Source: Poseidonocella pacifica (GTDB taxonomy: Bacteria > Pseudomonadota > Alphaproteobacteria > Rhodobacterales > Rhodobacteraceae). Taken from it: a stretch of 64,000 nucleotides of DNA. Positions 46,955 through 55,569 of the stretch are shown here, piece after piece (positions within the stretch are counted from its first letter, which is position 1; every line of letters begins with the position of its first letter). The notes below the pieces were generated by a model, which saw nothing but the letters and a program-made list of their open reading frames with translations, was not told where the DNA came from and searched no databases. The DNA lies in the NCBI RefSeq assembly GCF_900111875.1, contig NZ_FOJU01000003.1:124001-188000 (forward strand), given 5' to 3'. Made by a program: the position numbers and the translations under genes.

Positions 46955-47719
46955 ATGCCCACCTCAGTAGAACCGGCTGGTGCCCCCAGCGCGGACCAAA
47001 AGTGCTGTTCTCGATGCGGCGAACGTTTTGAGCCGAGCCGAAAAGACCAGAAATATTGCCACTCCAACTGCCGAAAAGCTGCAACGAGAAATGCAAAGCG
47101 CGGTGACAGGTCAAAGGAGAACAAGGCCATGAATCAACGGCACTGTGCTATCGCCGCTCACCTCAGTGCGTCCCTTTACGGTGCACCGCCAAGCGAGCGG
47201 CTCGGAGTCATGAAACGCATTCTAGACTGCGCCACTGAACAGGAAGTCGGCTTCCGGGGGGCATACCTAGATGATCGTTGTGATGAAGGCCGACCCACCG
47301 CCCCTCGCATCTGGAAGACCTCGCCCGCTGATCTTCGCCGCGTGTTGACCGACCCAAAGCTTCTAGCGGCCAGCCCTACGGAAGCTAACCTGTTCCATCG
47401 CAATGCGCCCGGCTCCTACATGACGATAAGCCAAGCTGCCAACGCATACACACAAAAGTTCTTCGGTGTTTCCCTGCGCACCTACCTTCAACAAACGCGT
47501 ATCGGCACCCTCAGGGAAGAACATCCGGTGAGCCATTCCACTGCTCTTGGCGCTGTGCCGCGTCTCTCCAATTTCAGGAAGGTGAAGTGCTGGCACCGAC
47601 CTCTCTGCAACAAGAGGGCTGTGGTTTCGGCCTCCCAGTTCAAGGCAGACGCTGACTACGTAGACACCATAGTCGAGGCTGTTCGAGCCAAAGTAGAACC
47701 CCTTGCGACAGCAGCCTAA
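46955..47719 (+). CDS. Island protein with N-terminal zinc finger
   Basis: A 254-residue protein I cannot assign. Residues 17-39 hold a C-x2-C...C-x3-C finger (CCSRCGERFEPSRKDQKYC, then HSNCRK), followed by a basic region (ATRNAKRGDRSKENK), suggesting nucleic-acid binding. The rest is mixed and contains TISQAANAYTQKFFGVSLRTYL, which could be a second helix-turn-helix-like unit. It is on the same strand as the recombinase and RNase HI, with long spacers on both sides. Confidence 0.7.
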   Translation: MPTSVEPAGAPSADQKCCSRCGERFEPSRKDQKYCHSNCRKAATRNAKRGDRSKENKAMNQRHCAIAAHLSASLYGAPPSERLGVMKRILDCATEQEVGFRGAYLDDRCDEGRPTAPRIWKTSPADLRRVLTDPKLLAASPTEANLFHRNAPGSYMTISQAANAYTQKFFGVSLRTYLQQTRIGTLREEHPVSHSTALGAVPRLSNFRKVKCWHRPLCNKRAVVSASQFKADADYVDTIVEAVRAKVEPLATAA

Positions 47720-48165
47720 AACGTCCCTCCGTATATATAATAGGGAACCTTTAGGGTGCGTCGGCTTCGCCTCCTTCACAAGAAGAAGGCTTTTAGTCTC
47801 GAACCTTCAGGTGGAACCAGCTTCGCTACTCGCTTCTGAATGGGCACCTGCGACATGGCTGACACATTGCCGCTGATAGCGGCGAAGACCATAACCTCCG
47901 TGGTCACCTTAAGTTCTCCCTTTACACGGCAAAGCCGCTTTGGGTCTCCAAGGGCGAAGACCTACACCTGAGTGCCCATACCGAAAGCGCCACCCGCTTT
48001 CAGCAGGTCCTCCATCAAACTCCCCGTCAGCTTCATCCCACCCCTCGCAACCTTCGCCGACGACTGCATGGCGGGGCTGTTCCGTCGCGAACACCTCTCC
48101 CTGACGGTCGGGAGCTTTCAAGCTCAACTCCTCAACCCAAATAAAATCCTCAAGGAAAATCCCCA
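47720..48165. other. Spacer before rnhA
   Basis: A 446-bp stretch. TATATATAATAGG at 47731-47743 could be a promoter -10 region. A GTG-started frame at 47972-48178 overlaps the rnhA start and has no recognised motif, so it is not called. No other feature seen. Confidence 0.4.
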
Positions 48166-48645
48166 ATGCCTAACATAGAAATCACCATCCACACCGACGG
48201 CTCCTGCATTGGCAACCCCGGTCCCGGCGGCTATGCCGCTGTTCTGCGCAGACTCGAAGACGGCAGCGAAATCAAGAAACGCATAGTCTCAGGCTGTAAC
48301 GTTGAGACGACGAACAACCGAATGGAACTTATGGCGGCAGTTGAAGGACTGAAAGCGCTCAGGGCTGACGAGACAGCTAGGATAACCATCCTGTCGGACA
48401 GTCAGTACCTCGTCAATGGAATGACCAAGTGGCTCCCAAAATGGCAGGCGTCAGGCTGGCGCAAGGCAGGCGGAAAGCCCGTTGGTAACTCTGACCTTTG
48501 GCACCACCTAATTGCCGCCTCCTCAAGCCATGACGTTCGCTGGGTGTGGGTGCGCGGCCATAGGGGCAATCACCAGAACAAAGAGGCCGATAGGCTCGCA
48601 TCCAGTCAGGCGCATAATGCCAATGCCCGTGCCTTCCGCCGCTAA
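48166..48645 (+). CDS. rnhA: Ribonuclease HI
   Basis: A 159-residue RNase HI that cleaves RNA in RNA-DNA hybrids. All four metal-binding residues are visible: Asp11 (TDGSCIGNPGPGGYA), Glu54 (NRMELMAAVEGL), Asp78 (SDSQYLVNGM) and Asp142 (NKEADRLA), with the GHRGNHQN loop. AAGGAAAA precedes the ATG. Being on a mobile element it is probably an extra copy rather than the chromosomal rnhA; a hairpin follows it. Confidence 0.95.
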   Translation: MPNIEITIHTDGSCIGNPGPGGYAAVLRRLEDGSEIKKRIVSGCNVETTNNRMELMAAVEGLKALRADETARITILSDSQYLVNGMTKWLPKWQASGWRKAGGKPVGNSDLWHHLIAASSSHDVRWVWVRGHRGNHQNKEADRLASSQAHNANARAFRR

Positions 48646-48671
48646 AAACGCCCCAAACTTCACTTCAACGC

Positions 48672-48697
48672 GCCCCTGTCGGTCATTCGGCAGGGGC
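48672..48697 (+). terminator. Hairpin downstream of rnhA
   Basis: GCCCCTGTCG (48672-48681) pairs with CGGCAGGGGC (48688-48697), ten pairs including one G-T, loop GTCATT. Only a short T stretch follows, so it may be a weak or Rho-assisted terminator. Confidence 0.6.
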
Positions 48698-48790
48698 TTC
48701 CGTAAGCGAGGGGCAACGCAAAGGCTCGTCCGAAGCATCGTAAAATTAGATTCTCAGCCAATATTGATTACGCTGCCGTTGGACACGCCG

Positions 48791-48809
48791 TACACAGAAC
48801 TCCTACACA
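48791..48809 (+). repeat. Right arm-type repeat pair (TACACA x2)
   Basis: TACACAGAACTCCTACACA: the same unit spacing and the same TCCTACACA half as the pair at 39751-39769, about 50 bp inside attR. It supports the reading of these as integrase arm sites. Confidence 0.55.
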
Positions 48810-48861
48810 CCCCTTGCCATTCTCGAAAAATTATCTAATTATATCAACACACAATACGAAA

Positions 48862-48896
48862 AGGTCGAGAGTTCAATTCTCTCCAGCAGCACCATG
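48862..48896 (+). repeat. attR: right 35-bp copy of the tRNA-Thr 3' end
   Basis: Exact copy of 39657-39691, carrying the T arm, the acceptor 3' strand and CCA but no 5' half, so it is not a functional tRNA. It marks the right end of the element, 46 bp from the stop of the DMT transporter gene. Confidence 0.93.
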
Positions 48897-48942
48897 TCCC
48901 CCTACTTCATATCTCCGCAACGCCCGCGCCGGAAGTGCCCAT

Positions 48943-49872
48943 TCAGAGCTTCAAGGCCGCGTCGGGTGGAGTGATCGCCCGGCGTCTGAGTTGTGCCTCG
49001 CGGAAGGTGATGAAACTGACGGATGCCAGAATGACCACCCCCCCGAGAACAACGAAGGTGTCGACGCTTTCGTCGAACACGAAATATCCCAAGAGGACCG
49101 CCCAAACGAGTTGAAGGAATGTCACCGGCTGAGTGACAGTGACCGGGGCCGCGCGAAAGGCCAAGGTCATGGCAAAATGTCCAGCCGTTGCAAAGGAGGC
49201 CACGCCGAAGAGTATGGCGAGATCCCAAAGACTTACCGGCGTCCAGACAGCGAGCGCGATGGGAAAGAGGCCAATCGTCACAGTGATGGAAAGCATTCCG
49301 ACGACCACTGCCGGGGAAACCTCATCCGCGGCGGTCTTGGCCAACAGGTAGGAGATTCCAAACAGGAAAGCCGTGCCAAGCATGGCGAGATGCCCTAGGT
49401 TAAGCTCTCGAAAGCCCGGGCGCAGGATGATGACTGCGCCGGCCAGCGCAATCGCAACGGCGAGGACCCTGCGCATCGCAAGGCGTTCCCCAAGAAAGAG
49501 CGCAGCCCCCAAAGTGACATAGATCGGCGAAAGGTAGTTCATCGCCGTCACCTCTGCCAAAGGGATCATTGTCATCGCAAAGAACCAAAGCGCCACTGCG
49601 ATCGTATGGACAGCTCCGCGCGCTGCAAAGATGCCCCACATGCGCCGGGTTAGCCTCGTCCGGCGCAAGGCACCGATCATCGGCAGGAGAAAAACGAGTC
49701 CGAGGAGGTATCTCAAGAATGCCGCCTGCGGTGCTGGAACTTCGGGGCCGAGAAACTTTACCAAAGCCGTCACGGCAACAAAGCACAGCCCTGTGAGGAA
49801 CATCCAGAAGACCCCGGCAATGGGGCGGGGCGCGGCTTTTACTGTGGCTGTTATTGTGGCTGAACTCGTCAT
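48943..49872 (-). CDS. EamA/DMT-family transporter
   Basis: A 309-residue membrane protein with about ten helices in two EamA repeats (AAFLRYLLGLVFLLP and MNYLSPIYVTLGAALFLGER in the first; FRAAPVTVTQPVTFLQLVWAVLLGY in the second). Substrate unknown. ATG 49872 is preferred; the upstream ATG at 49908 would overlap the neighbour's stop. Its 3' end adjoins the right end of the integrative element, so the element separated it from tRNA-Thr. Confidence 0.9.
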   Translation of the reverse strand: MTSSATITATVKAAPRPIAGVFWMFLTGLCFVAVTALVKFLGPEVPAPQAAFLRYLLGLVFLLPMIGALRRTRLTRRMWGIFAARGAVHTIAVALWFFAMTMIPLAEVTAMNYLSPIYVTLGAALFLGERLAMRRVLAVAIALAGAVIILRPGFRELNLGHLAMLGTAFLFGISYLLAKTAADEVSPAVVVGMLSITVTIGLFPIALAVWTPVSLWDLAILFGVASFATAGHFAMTLAFRAAPVTVTQPVTFLQLVWAVLLGYFVFDESVDTFVVLGGVVILASVSFITFREAQLRRRAITPPDAALKL

Positions 49873-49911
49873 TTCTCGCACTTGGACCGAGTCGCGACGG
49901 AGGTGCAAGGA

Positions 49912-50508
49912 CTAGCCGAACAACAGTTTCAGAGCGATTGCCCACATCGTAATTCCGACGATGCCGTCCAGAACCGCCCATGATCGAGGGGCGGCGAAAA
50001 ACGGTGCCAGCTTGCGGGCGCCGTATCCCAGCGCAAAGAAGAACACAAAGCTCGAAGTCATCGCGCCCAAAGCGAACGAAAGCCGGTCGGGGTATTGCGC
50101 TGAGACCGCCCCGAGAAGCACGACCGTATCAAGATACACATGCGGATTGAGCCAGGTTAGCGCGAGACACGTGAGCAAGGTGGCCCGGAGCGAGTGGGTG
50201 GTTTCCTTGATCGGCTCCAGCCCGTGCCGGGATTGCCATGCGGAACGGAGCGCCCTCGCGCCATATACGAGAAGGAAAGCTGCGCCTCCGAGCCGCATTA
50301 CCTGCTCAAGCCAAGGCGCGGCTTCGACCAATGCCCCGAAACCCGCGACACCTGCAGCAATCAAAAGCGCGTCCGACAGGGCGCAGGTCAGGCAAACCGC
50401 GAAGACGTGCGTCCGCCGCAACCCTTGACGCAGTACAAATGCGTTCTGCGCACCAATTGCGAGGATCAGTGAAAAGGCAAGTGCGAAACCTGCGGCGGCA
50501 GCGGCCAT
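49912..50508 (-). CDS. LysE/ArgO-family amino-acid exporter
   Basis: A 198-residue protein with six helices. Family signatures are AIGAQNAFVLRQGLRRTHV at the N-terminus and LALTWLNPHVYLDTVVLLG in the middle. Relatives export lysine and arginine. The usual ArgP/LysG-type regulator is not adjacent. Confidence 0.93.
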   Translation of the reverse strand: MAAAAAGFALAFSLILAIGAQNAFVLRQGLRRTHVFAVCLTCALSDALLIAAGVAGFGALVEAAPWLEQVMRLGGAAFLLVYGARALRSAWQSRHGLEPIKETTHSLRATLLTCLALTWLNPHVYLDTVVLLGAVSAQYPDRLSFALGAMTSSFVFFFALGYGARKLAPFFAAPRSWAVLDGIVGITMWAIALKLLFG

Positions 50509-50565
50509 GAAGCGTCCCTTTTTGGTCGCGGCAAAGATGCAGAACGCGCAGGTCGGGTCAAGCCA

Positions 50566-52341
50566 CTACAGTGGCCAGAACACGAGGATCGCCGGCACCG
50601 AAACTGCGACGACAAGTATTTCCAAGGGCAACCCCATTCGCCAGTAGTCGCCGAACCGATATCCACCGGGGCCAAGCACCAGAGTGTTGTTCTTGTGACC
50701 GATGGGCGTGAGAAACGCCGAGGATGCCGCGACGGCAACAGCCATTAGAAATGGGTCGGGCGAAACATTGAGTGCCGTGGCCATGTCGATTCCAACCGGC
50801 GCCGCCACGATGGCGGTCGCCGTGTTGTTGAGTACATCCGACAAGGTCATTGTAACAACCATCAGAACGGTGAGAATGGCCCACGCAGGCCACCCAGCAG
50901 TCAGATCCACAAGTCCCTCAGCAATGAGCTTCGTGCCGCCTGCTTCATCAAGCGCGGCGCCGAGCGGGATCATTGAGCCGAGCAATACAACAACCGGCCA
51001 TTCCACGTGGTCATAGACCTCTGTCAACGGAAGGATCCGAGTGAGCACAAAGGCCCCAACCACCAATCCGAGCGCGATAGGCAGCGAGACCAGACCAAAG
51101 CTCGCAGCGGCCACCGCAGCTGCAAAAAGAGCTATGGACAGACCGCTCTTCCTATTTTGCGTCACCGCCAGACCGCGCGCCGCGAGCGGCAAACATCCCA
51201 ACCATTGCGCCACCTCTTGGGCGCGATCCTTCGGGACAAGCAGCAGCAGTATATCACCGGGCCGAACCGCTGTTTTTCGTACGCGGCGCACAATGCGCGC
51301 GCCCTCCCGCGCGATCCCCAAAAGCAACGTGCCCTGCCTCCACGACAGACCCACGGATTGCGCGGTACGGTCGTTCAGCCGACTTTGCTCCGTGACGACC
51401 ACTTCAAGAAGCTCCACCCCCTCCCCTTCGGCGCCAAGCCGCTCTTTCCGTTCGGCCTCGGCAAAGGCAAGGCCCAGCGCGGCACGGAATTCATCTAATG
51501 CCTCGGGGCGGGCTTCAAGCAGGATCGCATCGTCGGCCCGAAGCTTGACACCACTCGCTTGTCCGAACCGGCGCTCCCCGTCGCGCAATAACCCGAGCAG
51601 CGCCACATCCGCCTTGTCGGCTGCCTCCTCCAGCTCGCCCAACCGGCGCCCGATCAAGTCGCTCTTTTCCGGCACGACAAGTTCCGCGAGATAATCAGCC
51701 AGATCTCCCGGACCCGAAATCCCCTCTTCACTTCTCTGCGGGATCAATCGCCAGCCGATCAATGCAACAAACGCCAGCCCTGCAATGGCCGCGGTCAGCC
51801 CAACGGGCGCGAAATCAAACATCGAATACCCTTCGCCCAGTTCACTGTTGCGGATGGACGATACGATGATGTTTGGCGGCGTCCCGATCAGGGTGACCAT
51901 ACCGCCGAGGATCGTGGCAAATGACAGCGCCATAAGGCTAAGGCCCGCAGGCCGCCCCGCCTTGCGCGCGGTGGCGATATCCACCGGCATCAAGAGTGCG
52001 AGGGCTGCAACGTTGTTCATGAAACCGGAAAGAGCCGCGCCGAGCCCACCCATGACCGAGATATGCAACCCAATCGGCCGGTCACTGTCGAGAAAGGTCC
52101 GCGTAATCACCCCGACGGCCCCCGACCGGACCAACCCCGCAGATACGATCAGGACCAGCGCAACGATGACCGTGGCGTGATGACCGAAACCGTCAAACGC
52201 ATTCTCGTCCTCCACCACACCGAGCAGAACCCCGGCGAGAAGCGCGCCGAACGCAATGAAATCGTACCTGAACCGCCCCCAGAGCATCAGCGCGAAAACC
52301 GCGCCAAAGAGGCCAAACAGAATTATCTGGTCGTTTGTCAT
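50566..52341 (-). CDS. SLC13-family permease with RCK_C domains
   Basis: A 591-residue divalent-anion-type permease. Transmembrane halves carry LIGTPPNIIVSS and DVLNNTATAIVAAPVG. Between them lie two cytoplasmic RCK_C/TrkA-C-like domains at about residues 205-375 (LAELVVPEKSDLIGRRLGEL; GVELLEVVVTEQSRLNDRT). Homologues transport sulfate or dicarboxylates. It is divergent from the cysteine-protease module. Confidence 0.9.
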   Translation of the reverse strand: MTNDQIILFGLFGAVFALMLWGRFRYDFIAFGALLAGVLLGVVEDENAFDGFGHHATVIVALVLIVSAGLVRSGAVGVITRTFLDSDRPIGLHISVMGGLGAALSGFMNNVAALALLMPVDIATARKAGRPAGLSLMALSFATILGGMVTLIGTPPNIIVSSIRNSELGEGYSMFDFAPVGLTAAIAGLAFVALIGWRLIPQRSEEGISGPGDLADYLAELVVPEKSDLIGRRLGELEEAADKADVALLGLLRDGERRFGQASGVKLRADDAILLEARPEALDEFRAALGLAFAEAERKERLGAEGEGVELLEVVVTEQSRLNDRTAQSVGLSWRQGTLLLGIAREGARIVRRVRKTAVRPGDILLLLVPKDRAQEVAQWLGCLPLAARGLAVTQNRKSGLSIALFAAAVAAASFGLVSLPIALGLVVGAFVLTRILPLTEVYDHVEWPVVVLLGSMIPLGAALDEAGGTKLIAEGLVDLTAGWPAWAILTVLMVVTMTLSDVLNNTATAIVAAPVGIDMATALNVSPDPFLMAVAVAASSAFLTPIGHKNNTLVLGPGGYRFGDYWRMGLPLEILVVAVSVPAILVFWPL

Positions 52342-52464
52342 TCAGCACCTTCGCGAAAGTTGCACAGATGGGCGTCCCTGCTTGCGGGTGATTCCATTGT
52401 TAACAGAGCCCTTATTCCGTTAACGATTCCGTAAGACCTTCAAGCCTTTCACATTTTGCCCGGT

Positions 52465-52493
52465 TTGCGAAAAGTCGCCTTTTTTGCTATACT
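52465..52493 (+). promoter_or_regulatory. Sigma-70-type promoter of the peptidase module
   Basis: TTGCGA (52465-52470) and TATACT (52488-52493) are spaced by 17 bases. Transcription would start near 52500, leaving a leader of about 180 bases before the preferred ATG at 52680. An open frame runs through the leader but has no ribosome-binding site. Confidence 0.6.
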
Positions 52494-52679
52494 CAGAGTT
52501 GCATCGGGAAGATGCGACAAACTTTATTTTTGATGACGAAACGCGCGCCGGATACTGGCGCGAACCTGGACGAAAAGCCAAGATTCGATGTGCCGCAAGG
52601 CCCTGATCCGCGAGGAGGCGGGGGATGCCGTTCGGCCCGCAATCGGCTTTTCGTCCACCAATTGATAGGAGCGCCCGAA

Positions 52680-53795
52680 ATGGCCGAACCCCTTGATCTC
52701 AAACAGCTCTCAACCGAATTAAAAGATGCCGGACAACCATGGGAAATGGACGAACGCACGTCCATGGCCATGCTCACCGAAAATGAGCGCCGGATCCGTC
52801 TTGGCTTCAACCCTCCGCCGGGCGCGCCCACATTGGATGAGGCGGTGGCGATGGACAAAGCCGCGCCCCCGGTGACCAGTGCAGTCATCGCAGCGGAGAG
52901 CGGGCTTACTGCGCCTGCTTCTTTTGACCATCGGAACGTCGGCGGAAAGAATTTCACGACACCGGTCAAGAATCAGGGCAGTTGCGGCTCCTGCGTGGCA
53001 CACGGCGTTGCTGCGGTGATGGAAACGACCTACCGGCGCTCTCAGAACAACCCGAACCTCGATCTGGATCTGTCCGAAGCGCATCTCTTCTACTGCCACG
53101 GCGGCGAAGAGGGCCGGACCTGCGCCAATGGGTGGTTCCCGGATGCCGCGCTCGACAAGTGCAAGGACAAGGGCATCACGCTTGAAAGCGTCTACCCCTA
53201 TTCGGGCAGCCAGCAGGCCTGCGCCGTGCCGAACGGCTGGGAAGGCAATATGGCCCGTGTCACCGGACGCTCCAAACTCAACGGGCGCGCCGCGATCAAG
53301 GAGTGGATCGCCCAAAAGGGTTCAGTCACCGGATGCTTCATCGTTTATCAGGATTTCTTCTCCTATCGGTCCGGCGTTTACAAGCATGTCTCGGGCAATC
53401 AGGCGGGCGGTCACTGCGTTGAGATCATCGGTTACAACGACGCCCAAGGCTGCTGGATCTGCAAGAATAGCTGGGGTCCCAACTGGGGCGAAGGCGGCTT
53501 CTTCCGGATCGCCTATGGCCAGTGCCAGATCGACACGTGGTACGGGCCTTATGGCGCCAACGGCGTAACGCTCAAGAGCTGGGCCAACAACGTGAAGGTC
53601 AACGGCCTCTGGACCAACGAAAGCTCGCGCAATGCTTGGGCCCATATCGCTGGCACCGGTTGGAAAAAACTCACCACGGCGTCTGATGTGCAGCAACATG
53701 CCATGCTCGCCGAGTTGATCGGAGCCAAGGCCGGAGACCGCAGTGTGCGTGCCCTCATCGACGGCAACCAGATCAAGGAGGTCTATGTGACCTGA
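52680..53795 (+). CDS. C1A papain-like cysteine peptidase with C-terminal accessory domain
   Basis: A 371-residue peptidase. Residues 1-80 form a propeptide-like region (ENERRIRLGFNPPPGAPTL). The papain core has Gln99 and Cys105 in KNQGSCGSCVAHG, His245 in GGHCVEIIGYN and Asn263 in CKNSWGPNWGEGGF, so all catalytic residues are present. Residues 291-371 are an extra domain (WTNESSRNAWAHIAGTGWKKL) repeated in the next gene. ATG 52680 has AGGAG; no signal peptide is present even if the frame is extended upstream, so it is cytosolic or secreted by an unrecognised route. Papain-like enzymes are uncommon in bacteria. Confidence 0.92.
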   Translation: MAEPLDLKQLSTELKDAGQPWEMDERTSMAMLTENERRIRLGFNPPPGAPTLDEAVAMDKAAPPVTSAVIAAESGLTAPASFDHRNVGGKNFTTPVKNQGSCGSCVAHGVAAVMETTYRRSQNNPNLDLDLSEAHLFYCHGGEEGRTCANGWFPDAALDKCKDKGITLESVYPYSGSQQACAVPNGWEGNMARVTGRSKLNGRAAIKEWIAQKGSVTGCFIVYQDFFSYRSGVYKHVSGNQAGGHCVEIIGYNDAQGCWICKNSWGPNWGEGGFFRIAYGQCQIDTWYGPYGANGVTLKSWANNVKVNGLWTNESSRNAWAHIAGTGWKKLTTASDVQQHAMLAELIGAKAGDRSVRALIDGNQIKEVYVT

Positions 53796-53869
53796 TCTGC
53801 GATAGCATTTGCGGCCGGGCCGCGCAGGCTCGGCAGGATTTGATTGTATAGTAACGAAGGATTGTTTTC

Positions 53870-54298
53870 ATGCCCAGATCAACCACGAAAGACGCCCCCA
53901 CCGACACTGCTGAAAGTGTCCGGGCGGAGACGATGAAAAGCGCCTCGGAAGGCGCACCGAAATTGGATGTGGCATCGCTTCTCGGAGATATTCGTACCGA
54001 AGAGGTGCGCGATACCCAGCCCATGATGACCCCACCAAGCGAGCCCGCGGTCGAGGTACAGGCCGAAGGCATCACTGCATGGCACAACGGCAAGAAGATT
54101 ACCGCGATGTGGGCCAATAGTGCCTCGCGCAATTCCTATGCGGCCGTGGCGGGGTTGGGATGGCGCAAGCTGTCCAACGCCAACGACAGCACTTACCTGT
54201 CCATGGTGATGATGGCGAGCCATGCCGAGCAGACCAATTCGACGGTGAACCTCGAGATCAGCGCAAGCAATGAGATCACTCAGATCTATGTCTGGTGA
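53870..54298 (+). CDS. Stand-alone copy of the peptidase accessory domain
   Basis: A 142-residue protein. Residues 1-60 are polar and probably disordered. Residues 62-142 match the C-terminal domain of the adjacent peptidase: W-x-N-x2-SRN-x3-A-x-AG-x-GW-+-KL, then a helix and an N-x-I-x2-(I/V)YV end. No enzyme motif and no signal peptide are present. It could dimerise with the peptidase, act as decoy or target, or be a structural subunit. GAAGGA precedes the ATG. The stop overlaps the inhibitor gene by 11 bases. Confidence 0.85.
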   Translation: MPRSTTKDAPTDTAESVRAETMKSASEGAPKLDVASLLGDIRTEEVRDTQPMMTPPSEPAVEVQAEGITAWHNGKKITAMWANSASRNSYAAVAGLGWRKLSNANDSTYLSMVMMASHAEQTNSTVNLEISASNEITQIYVW

Positions 54299-54608
54299 CA
54301 CCATCGAGCTCGGATTGGAGGACGGCGGCCGAAAGGTCGTCGTCCGACCCGGATCGGAAATCCTCCTCCGCCTTCCGGAAAATCCGACGACGGGCTATCG
54401 GTGGAGCGCTCCTACGGATGCGGGCATCGAGCTTCTGAGCGATGGCTATGCAAAGGAAATGGGTGCGCCCGGCGCCGGCACTGAGCGTATCTTTCGTCTT
54501 CGCGTCAACGAGATGCCCCCCAAGGATCTCAACCTCATCCGCAAGCAGGAGTGGGAACCGGAGAGTACGCCGGACGCCTCTTTTGTCCTGAGGTTGTCGC
54601 CGGATTGA
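54288..54608 (+). CDS. Chagasin-family (I42) cysteine peptidase inhibitor
   Basis: A 106-residue inhibitor of papain-like peptidases. The family loops are visible: ENPTTGYRW at 31-39 (NPTTG loop), GAPGAGTERIFRL at 59-71 (the GxGG loop, here degenerate) and NLIRKQEW ending at Trp89 (the RPW loop). Unlike many chagasins it has no signal peptide, matching a cytosolic peptidase. ATG 54288 lies inside the previous gene, so translation is probably coupled. It is the expected brake on the peptidase two genes upstream. Confidence 0.88.
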   Translation: MSGDTIELGLEDGGRKVVVRPGSEILLRLPENPTTGYRWSAPTDAGIELLSDGYAKEMGAPGAGTERIFRLRVNEMPPKDLNLIRKQEWEPESTPDASFVLRLSPD

Positions 54609-54677
54609 GGCCATCGCTTGAACATCGGGGCAACCCTTGTCTATATGTGCGCCGATCACAGCCAAGACGGGGACACC

Positions 54678-55418
54678 ATGGCCGGCCATTCAAAATGGGC
54701 AAACATCCAGCACCGCAAGGGACGGCAGGACGCTGTCCGCGCCAAGCTGTTTTCCAAGTTTTCCAAGGAGATCACCGTCGCTGCCAAGATGGGTGATCCC
54801 GACCCCGAGAAGAACCCGCGCCTGCGGCTCGCCGTGAAAGAGGCCAAGGCGCAATCCATGCCAAAAGACAACATCGAGCGCGCCATCAAGAAGGCGATGG
54901 GCGGCGATGCGGAGAATTACGAAGAAGTGCGGTATGAGGGTTACGGCCCGAACGGTGTCGCCGTCATCGTCGAAGCGATGACCGACAACCGCAACCGTAC
55001 CGCCTCCAACGTTCGGTCGACCTTTACAAAGAACGGCGGAAACCTTGGCGAAACCGGGTCAGTCGGATTCATGTTCGAGCGCAAGGGAGAGGTCACCTAT
55101 CCCATTGACGCTGGCGATGCCGACGACATCATGATGGCCGCGATCGAAGCGGGCGCCGAAGACGTGGAAAGCACCGAGGAGGAACACCTCATCTATTGTG
55201 CCGATACCGATCTGAACGAGGTCGCGAATGCGCTTGAGACGCAACTCGGCGAATCCACCACGACCAAGCTGATCTGGAAGCCGACGACGACGACCGAACT
55301 CGATCTGGAGAACATGCAGAAGCTCATGAAGCTCGTGGACGCCTTGGAAGATGACGATGACGTGCAGCGCGTCACGACAAATTTCGAAGCGAGCGATGAG
55401 GTCATGGCCCAACTTTAG
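54678..55418 (+). CDS. yebC: YebC/PmpR-family translation factor
   Basis: A 246-residue YebC-family protein ([18 protein letters not shown], then [21 protein letters not shown] and [20 protein letters not shown]). The family was long annotated as transcriptional regulators; bacterial and mitochondrial members help ribosomes at proline stretches. ATG 54678 gives the canonical N-terminus. A strong terminator follows. Confidence 0.96.
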   Translation: MAGHSKWANIQHRKGRQDAVRAKLFSKFSKEITVAAKMGDPDPEKNPRLRLAVKEAKAQSMPKDNIERAIKKAMGGDAENYEEVRYEGYGPNGVAVIVEAMTDNRNRTASNVRSTFTKNGGNLGETGSVGFMFERKGEVTYPIDAGDADDIMMAAIEAGAEDVESTEEEHLIYCADTDLNEVANALETQLGESTTTKLIWKPTTTTELDLENMQKLMKLVDALEDDDDVQRVTTNFEASDEVMAQL

Positions 55419-55453
55419 CCGTCGCGCCACGACGCTCTCTATTGCGCAATTGT

Positions 55454-55487
55454 CAGAAGCCGCCCCCCCTTGGGCGGCTTCTGTTTT
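55454..55487 (+). terminator. Rho-independent terminator after yebC
   Basis: Perfect 12-bp stem CAGAAGCCGCCC (55454-55465) with GGGCGGCTTCTG (55472-55483), a six-base loop, then TTTT. Confidence 0.92.
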
Positions 55488-55569
55488 CGGAGCATATGAA
55501 CCAGCCCGTTGCTTGCTCAATCTCCCTGAATGGATAAGAACAAATGGAACCTCTGGCGGGAGCAAACGA

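Noticed and set aside
47972-48178. GTG-started 68-codon frame overlapping the rnhA start
   Set aside because: No ribosome-binding site, no family, and rnhA has its own AAGGAAAA site.
48862-48896. Second tRNA-Thr gene at the right end of the element
   Set aside because: Only the 3' 33 bases of the tRNA plus two are present; the 5' half and anticodon are missing, so it is attR.
52512-52679. Upstream extension of the peptidase by 56 residues
   Set aside because: No ribosome-binding site, no signal peptide and low-complexity residues; ATG 52680 has AGGAG.
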